Source: Suillus spraguei (lineage: Eukaryota; Basidiomycota; Agaricomycetes; Boletales; Suillaceae). Taken from it: a stretch of 15,261 bases of DNA. The stretch is from assembly GCA_016800925.1 (NCBI GenBank), contig JABCPU010001129.1, positions 1-15,261 of the forward strand, in the 5' to 3' direction. The translations under genes and the position numbers were made by a program. Below, piece after piece: positions 1 to 8,313 of this stretch. The notes below the pieces were generated by a model that saw only the letters and a list, made by a program, of their open reading frames with translations, ran no database searches and was not told the origin of the DNA. How positions within the stretch are numbered: position 1 is the first letter of the stretch; the number at the start of each line of letters is the position of its first letter.

Positions 1-56
1 AGTAAAAAATGATAAGATCTGAGATTTCCAAGGAAGACGCGTTGCACGTGTGGTTT

Positions 57-176
57 TCGTCGTGCATCACAATCGTTTTTTGTCGTGCACTGGACGGTAT
101 CGTTATCACTCCTGTCGTCGTCGTCGTCTATCGTATCGTTCTGTGTCGTTCTCGTTGCGCATCATATCGTTTTCGT
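57..176 (+). repeat. TCGT-rich leader sequence
   Basis: The tetramer TCGT occurs 15 times in these 120 nt, at 57, 60, 73, 83, 100, 115, 118, 121, 124, 131, 136, 146, 152, 167 and 173. It appears partly as a (TCG)n run near 115-127 and otherwise irregularly spaced. The stretch ends 13 nt before the ATG at 190 that heads the following gene model, so it would lie in the promoter or 5' UTR. A CACGTG hexamer sits just upstream at 45-50. It could be a simple-sequence expansion or a cluster of binding sites; the sequence alone does not decide. Confidence 0.6.
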
Positions 177-189
177 TGGCATTGTCCCA

Positions 190-1878
190 ATGCAAGGGTA
201 AGCTCATACATTTTACAAGTTACTTGACTAACTGTAGTGTTCTTCACAGTGACGGAAGTAAACCAACTGCGGCAAGTAGACGTCGGCTTCAAGCCCACCG
301 CGCTCTCATAAAAAGCGGGTCTGGTAAGGTAGAAAGTTCGCCCGTCCTTCGAAAGACTCTCACCCAAAAATCTGTTTCTGGAGTCGAGCAGATTATGACA
401 AAATACATCGAGAATGCTGAGTCTGGGACTGGGACTCGGGGTAAAGCCCCTTGGCTAGAGCTCGAGGATGGTAGACCTGTCACAATCGAGCAACTCAAAG
501 CAATTCGTAAGGTTCTGCGTGCAGCTGGGCTGAATTGGTTGTTCAGAAATTGGCTCCACCCACCTGGTCAAGGATCCTGTGCTACTGGCAAGAAGCTCGT
601 ATTCGATATCATGGTTTGAAACAGTTCCCGCTATTCCTATTCGAACCACTGCGGCTGAAACTCGAGCTGCTTTGCATCACTAGATTACTCATCCTGGCGG
701 AAGAAAAAACAATCTTGGGACTGACAGAAACTGGAAGGACGTACCAGGGAAGCTCTCAGCCAAGAAGAGGCATATCGACGACTTGGATGAACTTGAGGTG
801 TTGGAATTGAACGCACTGAAGCCCGGGCTAAAGGAAATGGCAAGCGGCGCCTGTCTGACGACAGCAAAACCCTGGTCCGACAAGACCGTTTGAAGAAACC
901 TAAATGTATGCATTTTTTTTCTCATAATTCCGATGCTCACATTTACACATTACCACTAGTTGACTCAGCACTGTCTCCCCTGCTTCCCATCGAACCAAAA
1001 GGCATGTATTGTTCTTTCTTTCATTATCTTGCTAATATCAATACTGCTAGTCGACCCTGGTACTATATCACGACCTTTACTCTCGACTGATGCTATGCCC
1101 CTGCATCCAGATCAAGATTCTGAGCCTGGCACTAGCGCCAACATCTGTGTTCCTTCGCCCATTGATGATTGTCTTGCCCTCGAAAATACTCGCATCACGC
1201 CAACCTACCCACGCGATGCATCTGCCCCACCATTTGGAGTCCACTTACCGCAGCCCACTCCACAAGGCTTATATCTTCCCAGATCGCCTTTACGTCCGAC
1301 CATGTCTACTTCTGAAAATAAGACCTTGCCGACTTGTCACACACCAGGAACATCTCAGAACATACAACTTGAATGTGCCGACAAAGAGAATGAGATTATA
1401 TTGCAGGATCCACTGTAAGTACCTCATACTGCATGCTCGTCCTTGCTAACTCCAATGCTATGAAAGGGCTGATATTTTCGGACCTAACGGAATCGCCAAG
1501 ACAGTCCCTGCCCCAGCACTTAGCCCAATCAAGAAGACAAACGACGATGGACCAAGTGCATCTAACAACAAGTTAGCTGCAAAAGCGGACGGAAAGAAGA
1601 AGATGCGACCAGGTGCCGCGAAGAACGCTCGGTAAGTATTAGTATGCCTGTCTCTTAATGTTTCGCACTAACCTTTGTCATGCAGAAACTTATGCGCATG
1701 GCGTTGGCTGAAGCAGGTGAACGAGACGAGTGGAACAACCGAAGAATTCCGCATGTATTGGGCGGCACTCACGCCCGCACAGCAAGATGAGTACAAGGCC
1801 GACGCAGAGCGGTTGCAGAGCGCAGGGACGTGGACAAAGGGTTCTGATTGTGCCGTCTGCAACGGCGCACTATACTAG
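190..1878 (+). pseudogene. Unrecognised gene: frame-shifted 5' half, clean 3' exons
   Basis: Function not recognised. A plausible start at 190 gives 8 coding nt, then a 52-nt intron (198-249, GTAAGC..CACAG, branch TTGACTAAC). The next exon reads GSKPTAASRRRLQAHRAL onward to about 525. There the reading jumps frame at KVLRAA/WAELVVQKLAPPTW, where GCT and TGG share base 526, as after a one-base deletion. Further downstream, coding-like segments lie in other frames (NNLGTDRNWKDVPGK near 709-755; ERTEARAKGNGKRRLSDD near 809-862), so at least three frame changes are needed. From about 1051 the gene looks intact: a Pro/Ser/Thr-rich exon, a 52-nt intron (1415-1466), a Lys-rich exon, a 54-nt intron (1632-1685) and a final exon to TAG at 1876-1878. 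All junctions there are in phase. The last exon (NLCAWRWLKQVNETSGTTEEF...) is faintly HMG-box-like, which is only a guess. It resembles a repeated agaric family, by recollection and not by search. Confidence 0.5.
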
Positions 1879-2360
1879 TATGTTTTCCCCTGCATTGTAT
1901 GTCTTTTTCATTGCCTATTGCTGTCCTGCCTGCATGTTTTCACCCTGCTTTTGTGCCCCCGCCCTGCGGTTTGCTATTTGCGACTGCACTGTAACATCCC
2001 ATGTCATCCAATCCTGTCTGATGTCGTCACAATACATTGCATTTGCTTGACTCTCATAAATATGCTTGAATCGGGTGAAATATGTAAACTACGGTGAAAA
2101 TCAGATCCTGTCCGCTGTTGTCACAGTACATCCCATGTGCTTGACTATAGTAAATATGATTGAATCGGGTGAGATATGTAATTACGATGAAAATCCGATA
2201 TCATCACGGAAAACCCTGCCCCATCATGTAATATATGGGACGCCACTTGAGTGGATTCTGTTTAGCTCGGGGAAATTGCCTAGTCAAGAAGAATTTTTCA
2301 GATGTCGTCCCGCTGGCGCCCATTCCCATCATGTTGGGTTTTGACTGGGGTCTACTATTG
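1879..2360. other. Intergenic, holds a 94-bp tandem duplication
   Basis: No gene is supported here. An open frame at 2066-2344 on the plus strand runs through the duplicated segment and has an internal repeat in its translation, so it is best read as a product of the duplication. Apart from the repeat listed separately, nothing is recognised. Confidence 0.5.
2022..2208. repeat. Diverged tandem duplication, 94 + 93 nt
   Basis: Unit 1 (2022-2115) and unit 2 (2116-2208) abut head to tail and align over their whole length with one single-base gap and scattered substitutions. Shared blocks include TGAATCGGGTGA and ATGAAAATC/GTGAAAATC. A weaker partial resemblance (ACATCCCATGT) just upstream near 1994 suggests the array may once have been longer. 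No coding role is supported. Confidence 0.8.
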
Positions 2361-2545
2361 AAAACACTCGCACACAAATTCCAGCGGTAAGGTATAGCAT
2401 TGCAATGCTAATGACCATATGTTATGCACTCATTTGCTTATCACGCAGAATGTGCTTCCTCGTTGACCTCCAGGCTCCCGCACGAGGTTGAAAAATACCG
2501 CCAGTGGACTGAGTCACTTAATTTCACGGCGGCCGAGCACAACGA
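2361..2545 (+). pseudogene. Relic of mini-dsRBD gene (copy 1, 5' part)
   Basis: This segment aligns with the 5' flank, first exon, first intron and start of exon 2 of the intact dsRBD gene at 3929-4293. Shared landmarks are ACACTCG upstream, AATGACC at the end of exon 1, TTGACCTCCAG at the acceptor (2463-2473) and CCGCACGA just after it. The base at the intact copy's upstream start reads ATT instead of ATG, the donor reads ATATGT instead of GTATGT, and the alpha-1 helix (LKN.., then YRQWTES) continues only after a one-base frame change in an A-run. The beta strands and second helix are missing. It is a dead 5' fragment. Confidence 0.55.
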
Positions 2546-3849
2546 GGTTTGCCACATATTCCTACCCTTGTGTCAGACAGTAGATCCTTGTTTGGGTCAG
2601 TTGTTCGACACATGCTTACTACAATTGTGCTTCCTGGTAATGAACTTATATACATACTCTTAGTGGTCTTGTTACCCCATTCTGTAGTAATTGTATCGCT
2701 CCGTTTGATCGCGATAATGATTGCACCACGGGAATAGCTAGTGTACGCTCAGCGATAGCCAACGAGTATAGAAAAAAGGTAAAAATATGCCAGGGGCAAG
2801 TACTGAACAATAAATATGACAGTAACGAAGCGAAGGTCGCGGTGTATGGTGTGACTACCGGCGCCCAGAAACAGGAGAAAAAGTAAAAGCGTCACTATAG
2901 TACCGGTGACAGAGAGAACGACGATATTAATGCGACGGCGTTAGACGGATAGGGAACTTGCGCGCGAGCGTGTACAGGGAAAGTGCGATATGATGCGAAA
3001 GGGCAAGTAGAAAGCTTTCAGTGGAGAAATGAAGTTAGAACACAAATTTTTCAATCAAAGTGAACGACGTGTTCCAGAATTTTGCATCTTCTGAAGATCT
3101 AGGCCCACTAACACCACCAAACAATGATGAAGTGAACATGCATGTGGCTGCTGCCTGGCTTCATCGATGATCATCCACCACCACTGTGACAATCATAATA
3201 TACACACGAACTTCGGATTTTACTGTTTACTACGCCTAAAAATTGATATCGTGATCTTGTGAGCACCCTTTCATGGCAAGCATTGGCAGATAGGTACCGA
3301 CGATAATATTACCACAGGTACCATCGCCGTGTCACATGTTTCAGACTCTCGAGTTCCAGGCAAGTTGATATGACATTGAGATCCCTCGGCCTTTCAGATA
3401 CAGTGTCATGTTGCTTCATTTAACAACATGATATCAAGGCGCTTCATGCGTGATGCACCTGCCAATAGCCCAATTCACCTGCGGACGGGCAATCGGTGAT
3501 GCGAGAGACCGTTGTAATCTTCCACCATATGGCCAATTGAACCCTGGATAAGAAAGCGCAGCTAGTGTGTGCAACTTTTTTTAAACTATACAGCTTGGCA
3601 GGTTGGCGTGTCTTCTAGCGTCAATGTGCGAAATCCCGAAGGCGCAAAAGTCAGTATTGGGCAACGTCTGCCTATGATGATAAGCAACTTCCAGATTCGT
3701 CACTTTTTGGCCTGGATACGACCGGTAGTATCGAACGCGTGTCCTCTTGACACTTCATTTCCTCCACCTCCACATCCGTCATCTCCGGCGAAATGTGTGA
3801 TGTTCTTGCGTTTACAACTTGGCTGGATGAGTTATACGCATTCCGCAGA
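2546..3849. other. Long stretch without a supported gene
   Basis: Neither strand shows a recognisable protein, a chain of exons or an RNA gene. The longest open frame (3569-3868, plus) begins without an ATG and has no recognised content. The opposing frame at 3672-3878 is equally anonymous. An 8-bp inverted repeat (TCATGTTG/CAACATGA) with a 10-nt loop sits at 3406-3431. The right end carries the TATA-like element of the downstream dsRBD gene. Confidence 0.45.
3406..3431. repeat. 8-bp inverted repeat with 10-nt loop
   Basis: TCATGTTG (3406-3413) pairs perfectly with CAACATGA (3424-3431). No T-tract follows and no gene ends nearby, so a terminator role is not supported. It may be chance. Confidence 0.35.
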
Positions 3850-3855
3850 TATAAA
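3850..3855 (+). promoter_or_regulatory. TATA-like element upstream of dsRBD gene
   Basis: TATAAA lies 74 to 86 nt upstream of the two candidate start codons (3929 and 3941) of the dsRBD gene. A pyrimidine-rich stretch (CCTACACTTTTTCTGTC, 3891-3907) lies between them, the usual arrangement of a fungal core promoter. No experimental support is implied. Confidence 0.4.
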
Positions 3856-3928
3856 GGAAGAGACATGATGAAGCTCATTATCCGACAAGTCCTACACTTT
3901 TTCTGTCATATACAACACTCGTAGCCAA

Positions 3929-4293
3929 ATGCCAGCAGCGATGTCTAACAATGACCGTATGTCCTTTCTTCGACATGCAGGACATGTCCGCTCATTGACC
4001 TCCAGACCCCCGCACGAAGTTGAACAACGAATTACAGAAGATTTATGGTCCCTCTGCTCCTGCCCATATCAGGTGGGAGACCCACTCGCAAGGCCGCCCC
4101 AACGATTTAACATGGCACGCGACCGTATACAGTAAGGTTGACTTCCGAAGAGTCAAATATGCACACTAAACGTCACACAGTTGATGATATGAATTACGGC
4201 TACGCTTCATCCAGCACCGTAGGAAATGCTCAGGATAGAGCGGCGGAAGCAGCATATAACTACCTGAGACTCGAAAGGTCTTCCCGACGATGA
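3929..4293 (+). CDS. Small single-dsRBD protein, three exons
   Basis: Exons are 3929-3956, 4006-4131 and 4181-4293. The introns are 49 nt each: 3957-4005 (GTATGT..CTCCAG) and 4132-4180 (GTAAGG..CACAG). All junctions are in phase and end at TGA 4291-4293. The product is 88 aa from 3929 or 84 aa from the in-frame ATG at 3941, which has a purine at -3 and is preferred. Residues 11-80 (counted from 3941) follow a double-stranded-RNA-binding domain: helix 1 (LNNELQKIYG), strand 1 with the G-R-P turn (IRWETHSQGRPN), strands 2-3 (LTWHATVYIDDMNYGYASS) and helix 2 (GNAQDRAAEAAYNYL). The usual KKxAK lysines at the start of helix 2 are absent (NAQDR), so canonical dsRNA binding may be weak; dimerisation or protein binding is an alternative. 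There are no other domains, no signal peptide and no membrane segment. Two decayed copies flank it. The fold assignment is from pattern recognition; the function is unknown. Confidence 0.72.
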
Positions 4294-4404
4294 AGAGTGA
4301 TCACTCCAATACACATGCTTACATCTTTCTTCCTCTTCAGATATATAGCTACTTCTATTACTCATAGTACAGTTTCCTTGTCTGACATGATATAGTCATA
4401 ATGC

Positions 4405-4679
4405 AATACTGTCCCTACTAGAAGTGTACCTGTTGTGTGAGATTCCTATTCGCAAGGCCCTCCCAATGCTTTAACATGGTATACAACCATTTATGGTACG
4501 TTTGACTGTCATAGATGTGTACGCCAACCAATAGGACATACAGTTGACAATGTGAATTATGGTTACGCTTCAGCCCCCACCAGGAGCCTCGTGCTAGTCA
4601 GGATATGGCTGTGCAACAGGCTTATAATCGTTTGAGACAAGGAATCCAAAGCGACTCACGACCTACGTCATCAATCTAA
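4405..4679 (+). pseudogene. Frame-shifted mini-dsRBD gene (copy 3, 3' part)
   Basis: This aligns with exon 2, intron 2 and exon 3 of the intact dsRBD gene from about GTCCCT (near 4411) to its stop. The strands read GPPNALTWYTTIY then, after a 48-nt intron at the conserved position (4496-4543), VDNVNYGYASAPTR. The helix-2 part (ASQDMAVQQAYNRLRQ) continues only in another frame, to TAA 4677-4679. A second one-base insertion upstream (near 4440-4450) puts an in-frame TGA before the first strand. No exon 1 is visible. The 3' flanks of copies 2 and 3 also align (TACAGTTT at 4368 and 4779), so this was a tandem duplication that included downstream DNA. Confidence 0.65.
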
Positions 4680-5193
4680 GCTTGGTCGATTTCAGTATGT
4701 ATACTAGTATGCTCTTATCTCTTCCGACGTTTACATGTTACTCCCGCATACATTTTCATAGCCATCATACGACTAGCGTACAGTTTGTAACACAATGCTG
4801 CTGCTTATAAATTATGCGCTTGTGTACGGTGTGCTCCGACTAAGTTGCAGCGCGTCATCAGTGCGGTAGTGATCATACAGCGGAAGGTCTATCGCACATG
4901 AGTAAGAAATATAATGGTCGATGATTGGGCAAGCATTTGAACCTACTCTAGCTTGCTGTTGAAGATATCGGGCTGAGTACGTCGTCTCTCTGATCATTTT
5001 ATGTGCGCATTATAGTTGAACGGAACCAGCATAATAAACTGCCTGATATGACGATGCATCGAAAAATGGATGAGCGTAGCACACGCAAATCCTGACAATC
5101 TCAATATATTATCAGTTGTATGTATACGTAAGATGTTCGAACACCTCAGTAATCTGATTCCGAACACGACGAAAAGAGGACGATGTCCCCACG
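4680..5193. other. Intergenic, 3' flanks of converging genes
   Basis: The left part (to about 4790) is the duplicated 3' flank of the dsRBD copies. The rest is presumably the 3' UTR and flank of the minus-strand mS45 gene, which ends at 5194. Short open frames on both strands show nothing recognisable. Confidence 0.4.
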
Positions 5194-6639
5194 TCAATTG
5201 GCCATCCATTGACGCTCTTTTCTTCGTGATCGAACCTTCGCCCTGCGTTCGCTCTCCTTGGCACGACGCTCATGCTCTTTGACATCTAAGAACATGTTGC
5301 CGACATCAATAAATTTGATTGTTGGGCGTCCAGGACGCTCGACAATATTCGTCTTTGTCCTGTTCTCAGAAGTAGCAGTTGCTGATTTTGTGGCGGCCTC
5401 CAAAATGCCTGGCATGATTGGGTCCTAGTGGGTAAATTAGTTTTCATTTGTACGTTGAAAGAAATAATCAACAAACTTTGCCCTCCGGCACAGTTTCCCA
5501 AAACATCCGCTGGTACCTTTGTCGCGCCCAATCGAAGCCACCGGCTTCTTCGTCTTCTCGATCGGCCTCCACTGCGTCATATCTAACACTATCCGCCTTG
5601 GCCGCCTGCTGGTTAGTATCGTATTGTACGGGCATAGGCTTCGAATCATCAAGGGTGGTGAAAACCTTGGTTTGAGGCACGCCAAGGATATTTTCCATGC
5701 CTTGCACAAAACCTGTCTGTATCGGTTTACCCTGCAAAGCGTATAAGCACGAATGTCACGAGAGGAGCAACATATAGGATAGGGTCGAATTGTGGGACCA
5801 GCGCCAGACGATATAAGGCGTTTAAATTGCGCGAATAATGTGTTTTCAAGGTAAGGAAAATGGTACTCACATCCTACACGTCATAACAGAATTTTCAGTG
5901 GGGAGTCAGTCAATAGTTCTTCATTGTGAGCGGTTGCAGTTTACCTAATGAAGGTGTAAGATTAGTTAGTATCCTTGGATATTAAGCGGCAATAGAAGAT
6001 ATAGATCAGTAAGGTGCATAGATTTAACCATGTATGTGTCTATAAGACTAATCGAATTCACATTGCTCATCACATTCTTGAGAAAGCAAAAAAAATAACG
6101 AGTTCTCACCTTTTTCCATGATTCCTCTAAACCTTTCAATCGTAGGATGGCATCAATACGTTTGATGCTGAGATGATGTCTAGCAGCCAGAGCGCGCACC
6201 GAATTAGCCTCGGGATCGGCCATGTAGGAGAAATAGATATGAGTGCGTAAGGCATCCGAGATAGGTGGAGGGGGGCGGAACGATTCGTTAAGAGGAAAAG
6301 GCTGACAAGTAATGAGCATAATGTATCACTGTGGTATTAGCCCAAGCATACCGTTCCAGGGCTAAGCCAATTCCGTGGTGCGGGATCGCGGTACTTGCGA
6401 CCAGCACCTATTATCCAATTTTCGTATGAAGGAGTTTGTGAGGTTTCGGCATCGTTTGGTAGGTTAAGGCCCTCTAGAATAGCTTCGCCAAGGGCATCAT
6501 CTTCCTCGTCTGCCTCAGAAAATTCATCCTTTCTTGCGACAAAAGACTGGAAGAATGTTCTACGCGGACATCTGCTCACAGATGGTAAACACAAGATACG
6601 CTGAGATGATGAAGCTGATATACGCAAACGAGTGAACAT
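5194..6639 (-). CDS. bot1: Mitochondrial small-subunit ribosomal protein mS45 (Bot1 family)
   Basis: Exons on the minus strand are 6639-6352, 6301-6110, 5731-5477 and 5424-5194. The introns are 50, 378 and 52 nt, all in phase 0. Spliced product: 96 + 64 + 85 + 76 = 321 aa, ending in TGA. The N terminus (MFTRLRISASSSQR...) is Arg/Ser-rich without acidic residues for over 30 residues, as expected of a mitochondrial presequence. The Bot1/mS45 core spans about residues 88-185: NWLSPGT, then PFPLNESFRPPPPISDALRT, SVRALAARHHLSIKRIDAIL, LKGLEESWKK and GKPIQTGFVQGMENILGV. The C terminus is Arg/Lys-rich (about residues 296-318), suiting an rRNA contact. Fission yeast Bot1 and budding yeast Mrps35 belong to this family and are needed for mitochondrial translation. 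The gene looks intact and faces away from EFM3. The second intron is unusually long. Confidence 0.93.
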
Positions 6640-6770
6640 TTGGGCGCAGGACGCTCAAAATTTTTGAGGCATTTCTGGTTGGCATCACGTGAATACTCTA
6701 GGGCAGGCCTTAGATCGAGTATAACCTTGATCTGCAGCATGTTTGACATTTATAGGCATGATTAAACTTG
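6640..6770. promoter_or_regulatory. Shared divergent promoter of mS45 and EFM3
   Basis: Only 131 bp separate the two start codons, so both promoters and 5' UTRs must lie here or overlap the genes. The gap contains TCACGTGA (6685-6692) and, nearer EFM3, an AT-rich TTTATAGG (6748-6755). No canonical TATAAA is present for mS45. Sharing of elements is inferred from the spacing. Confidence 0.6.
6685..6692. promoter_or_regulatory. TCACGTGA palindrome (bHLH/Cbf1-type E-box)
   Basis: The 8-bp palindrome matches the preferred site of fungal Cbf1-like bHLH factors (RTCACGTG, reading ATCACGTG from 6684). It lies 46 nt upstream of the mS45 start and 79 nt upstream of the EFM3 start. In several ascomycetes Cbf1 regulates sulfur, respiratory and ribosomal genes; use here is inference. 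Confidence 0.5.
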
Positions 6771-8313
6771 ATGTCCATGACTTTCACCAACAACGCATGC
6801 TATGGGAGTGACAACGAGCTATTAGCTTTACTGAAGGAATATTCTGCATTGATTCCTCCACTTCACCTTAAATTTCCTGTTCAATGTTCATTTACTGAGG
6901 TACACGCTTTTCTTTTACACCGGGTTTTACTCGGTCCGCACTTGGGGCAGTATCCACCTTCCAGGAGATACCAGCAATCATTTTGGAAGTGGGCAATTGA
7001 ACACCTTGAACGAATGGACAAAGACGAAGAGGTTAGCTACGCGACAGCACCACCCGAGAAAGCAACTTATTCATAATTGCACATAAAGGACAGCGAGATC
7101 GACATACGAATTTATGACCGTTATTTGTCCCTTATGTCGGCTCCGATGTAGGTCTATTTTTCATGAGAGGATATTTCTAATCATCTTTATTGTTTGGCCC
7201 CGCCGCACAGCGATCCTAGTGGTCCCCCACCGGACTCATATATGACATATTACTGGAGGCCTCCAACTTCACTTGGTTCTGCCAATCAAAACTGTCACGA
7301 AACCATAACACTGCTCGAGTCTCGTACAACCATCGAGAACGGAACTACAGGGCTTAGGACATGGTGTGCAAGTTTCGTCCTTGCTAGTTATCTCATTGCG
7401 AATGCCGGTACGGTAGCCACTTCTTGACTGGCCTTCATATTTCTTCATGCAATCAGAGATCATTCATAATCAAACGGTCCTCGAGCTGGGTTGCGGGTCC
7501 GGCTTTCTTGGGATTATTGTGGCGACAATACAACAGAAATTTAACGAGCGTCATCAATCACATCGTCAGCCACTGCCTGCGGTATTGTTGACCGATGTGA
7601 ATGCCGGAGTGCTTTCAAGGTGTCGTGACAATGTCCAACTTGGTTGCAGTGAGTGATCTCAGTTAACGTTCATCTTCGTAGCTTTTCGGGCAAATCAAGT
7701 TGATGTACTCTGCCTTATACACTTTCAAACCTCTTTTTTCTTCTGTCTTGTTTGTCTCAATCGATTCAGACCGTATTTCAAATGGCTGTCCTTGCTTACT
7801 ATTGCGTAGATCATTCAGCAAATCACCCAAATATTACCTTCTCCACACTTGACTGGTTTGATGCCCTTTCCATACCACTCAGTGAGAACACAATGACAGC
7901 ATTTCTATCCAAAGCAAATGTGGGCGTTGTGATCGGTGCTGATATAGTAAGGCTCAAATTTACTGCTATGCTGTCACTAACCTAACTAGGTATTTGACCC
8001 GATTTTGGTTCCACCTCTGGTCGCAACATTGCGCCTTGCACTTTCCTTCAAGAGTACTCGAACGGTAGTGGTGGCGCTAACAGTTAGAAATGAGCAGACG
8101 CTTGCACATTTTTTGACAGAGGCTGGTGAGCAGTCCTCGACCTTTGTGGTGCGGTGAATGTGATATTCAAGTCACCTAGTAAAAGAACTTTGTGTGGAGG
8201 AAGTTCCGCATACTTTCACCTCAGCTACATACTTTGGTGTGGATACCACTGGAGTGGATACTGGTCTTGATGTGAAGATATTCAAATTCACGCCCCGCAA
8301 TTCGGCATTGTAA
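6771..8313 (+). CDS. EFM3: eEF2 lysine N-methyltransferase (FAM86/EFM3 family)
   Basis: Seven exons: 6771-7031, 7089-7147, 7211-7407, 7457-7648, 7819-7946, 7990-8125, 8180-8313. The introns are 57, 63, 49, 170, 43 and 54 nt. The coding sum is 1107 nt, giving 368 aa and TAA 8311-8313, and every junction is in phase. The N-terminal FAM86-type helical region includes YPPSRRYQQSFWKWAIEHLE. The GTTGLRTWCASFVLASYLI segment precedes SAM motif I, VLELGCGSGFLG, followed by the acidic loop (LLTDVNAGVL), LDWFD and GADIVFDP. The last is the family's (D/E)xxY-like signature with Phe for Tyr. The C-terminal half includes VVALTVRNEQTLAHFL. Human EEF2KMT and yeast Efm3 methylate a lysine of elongation factor 2 in the cytosol. 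The acceptor of intron 2 is ambiguous (7210 or 7219 would both keep frame), and the first donor (GTTAGC) is weak. An alternative start is the third-codon ATG at 6777. Confidence 0.93.

Noticed and set aside
2066..2344. 92-codon open frame on the plus strand
   Set aside because: It spans the 94-nt tandem duplication, and its translation shows the internal repeat that follows from it. No domain and no splice context.
3569..3868. 99-codon open frame upstream of the dsRBD gene
   Set aside because: It starts at GTG without a nearby ATG, overlaps the likely TATA element and promoter of the dsRBD gene, and has no recognised content.
5448..5746. Plus-strand open frames of 75 codons
   Set aside because: They are the complement of mS45 exon 3, which is supported by homology and splice phase.
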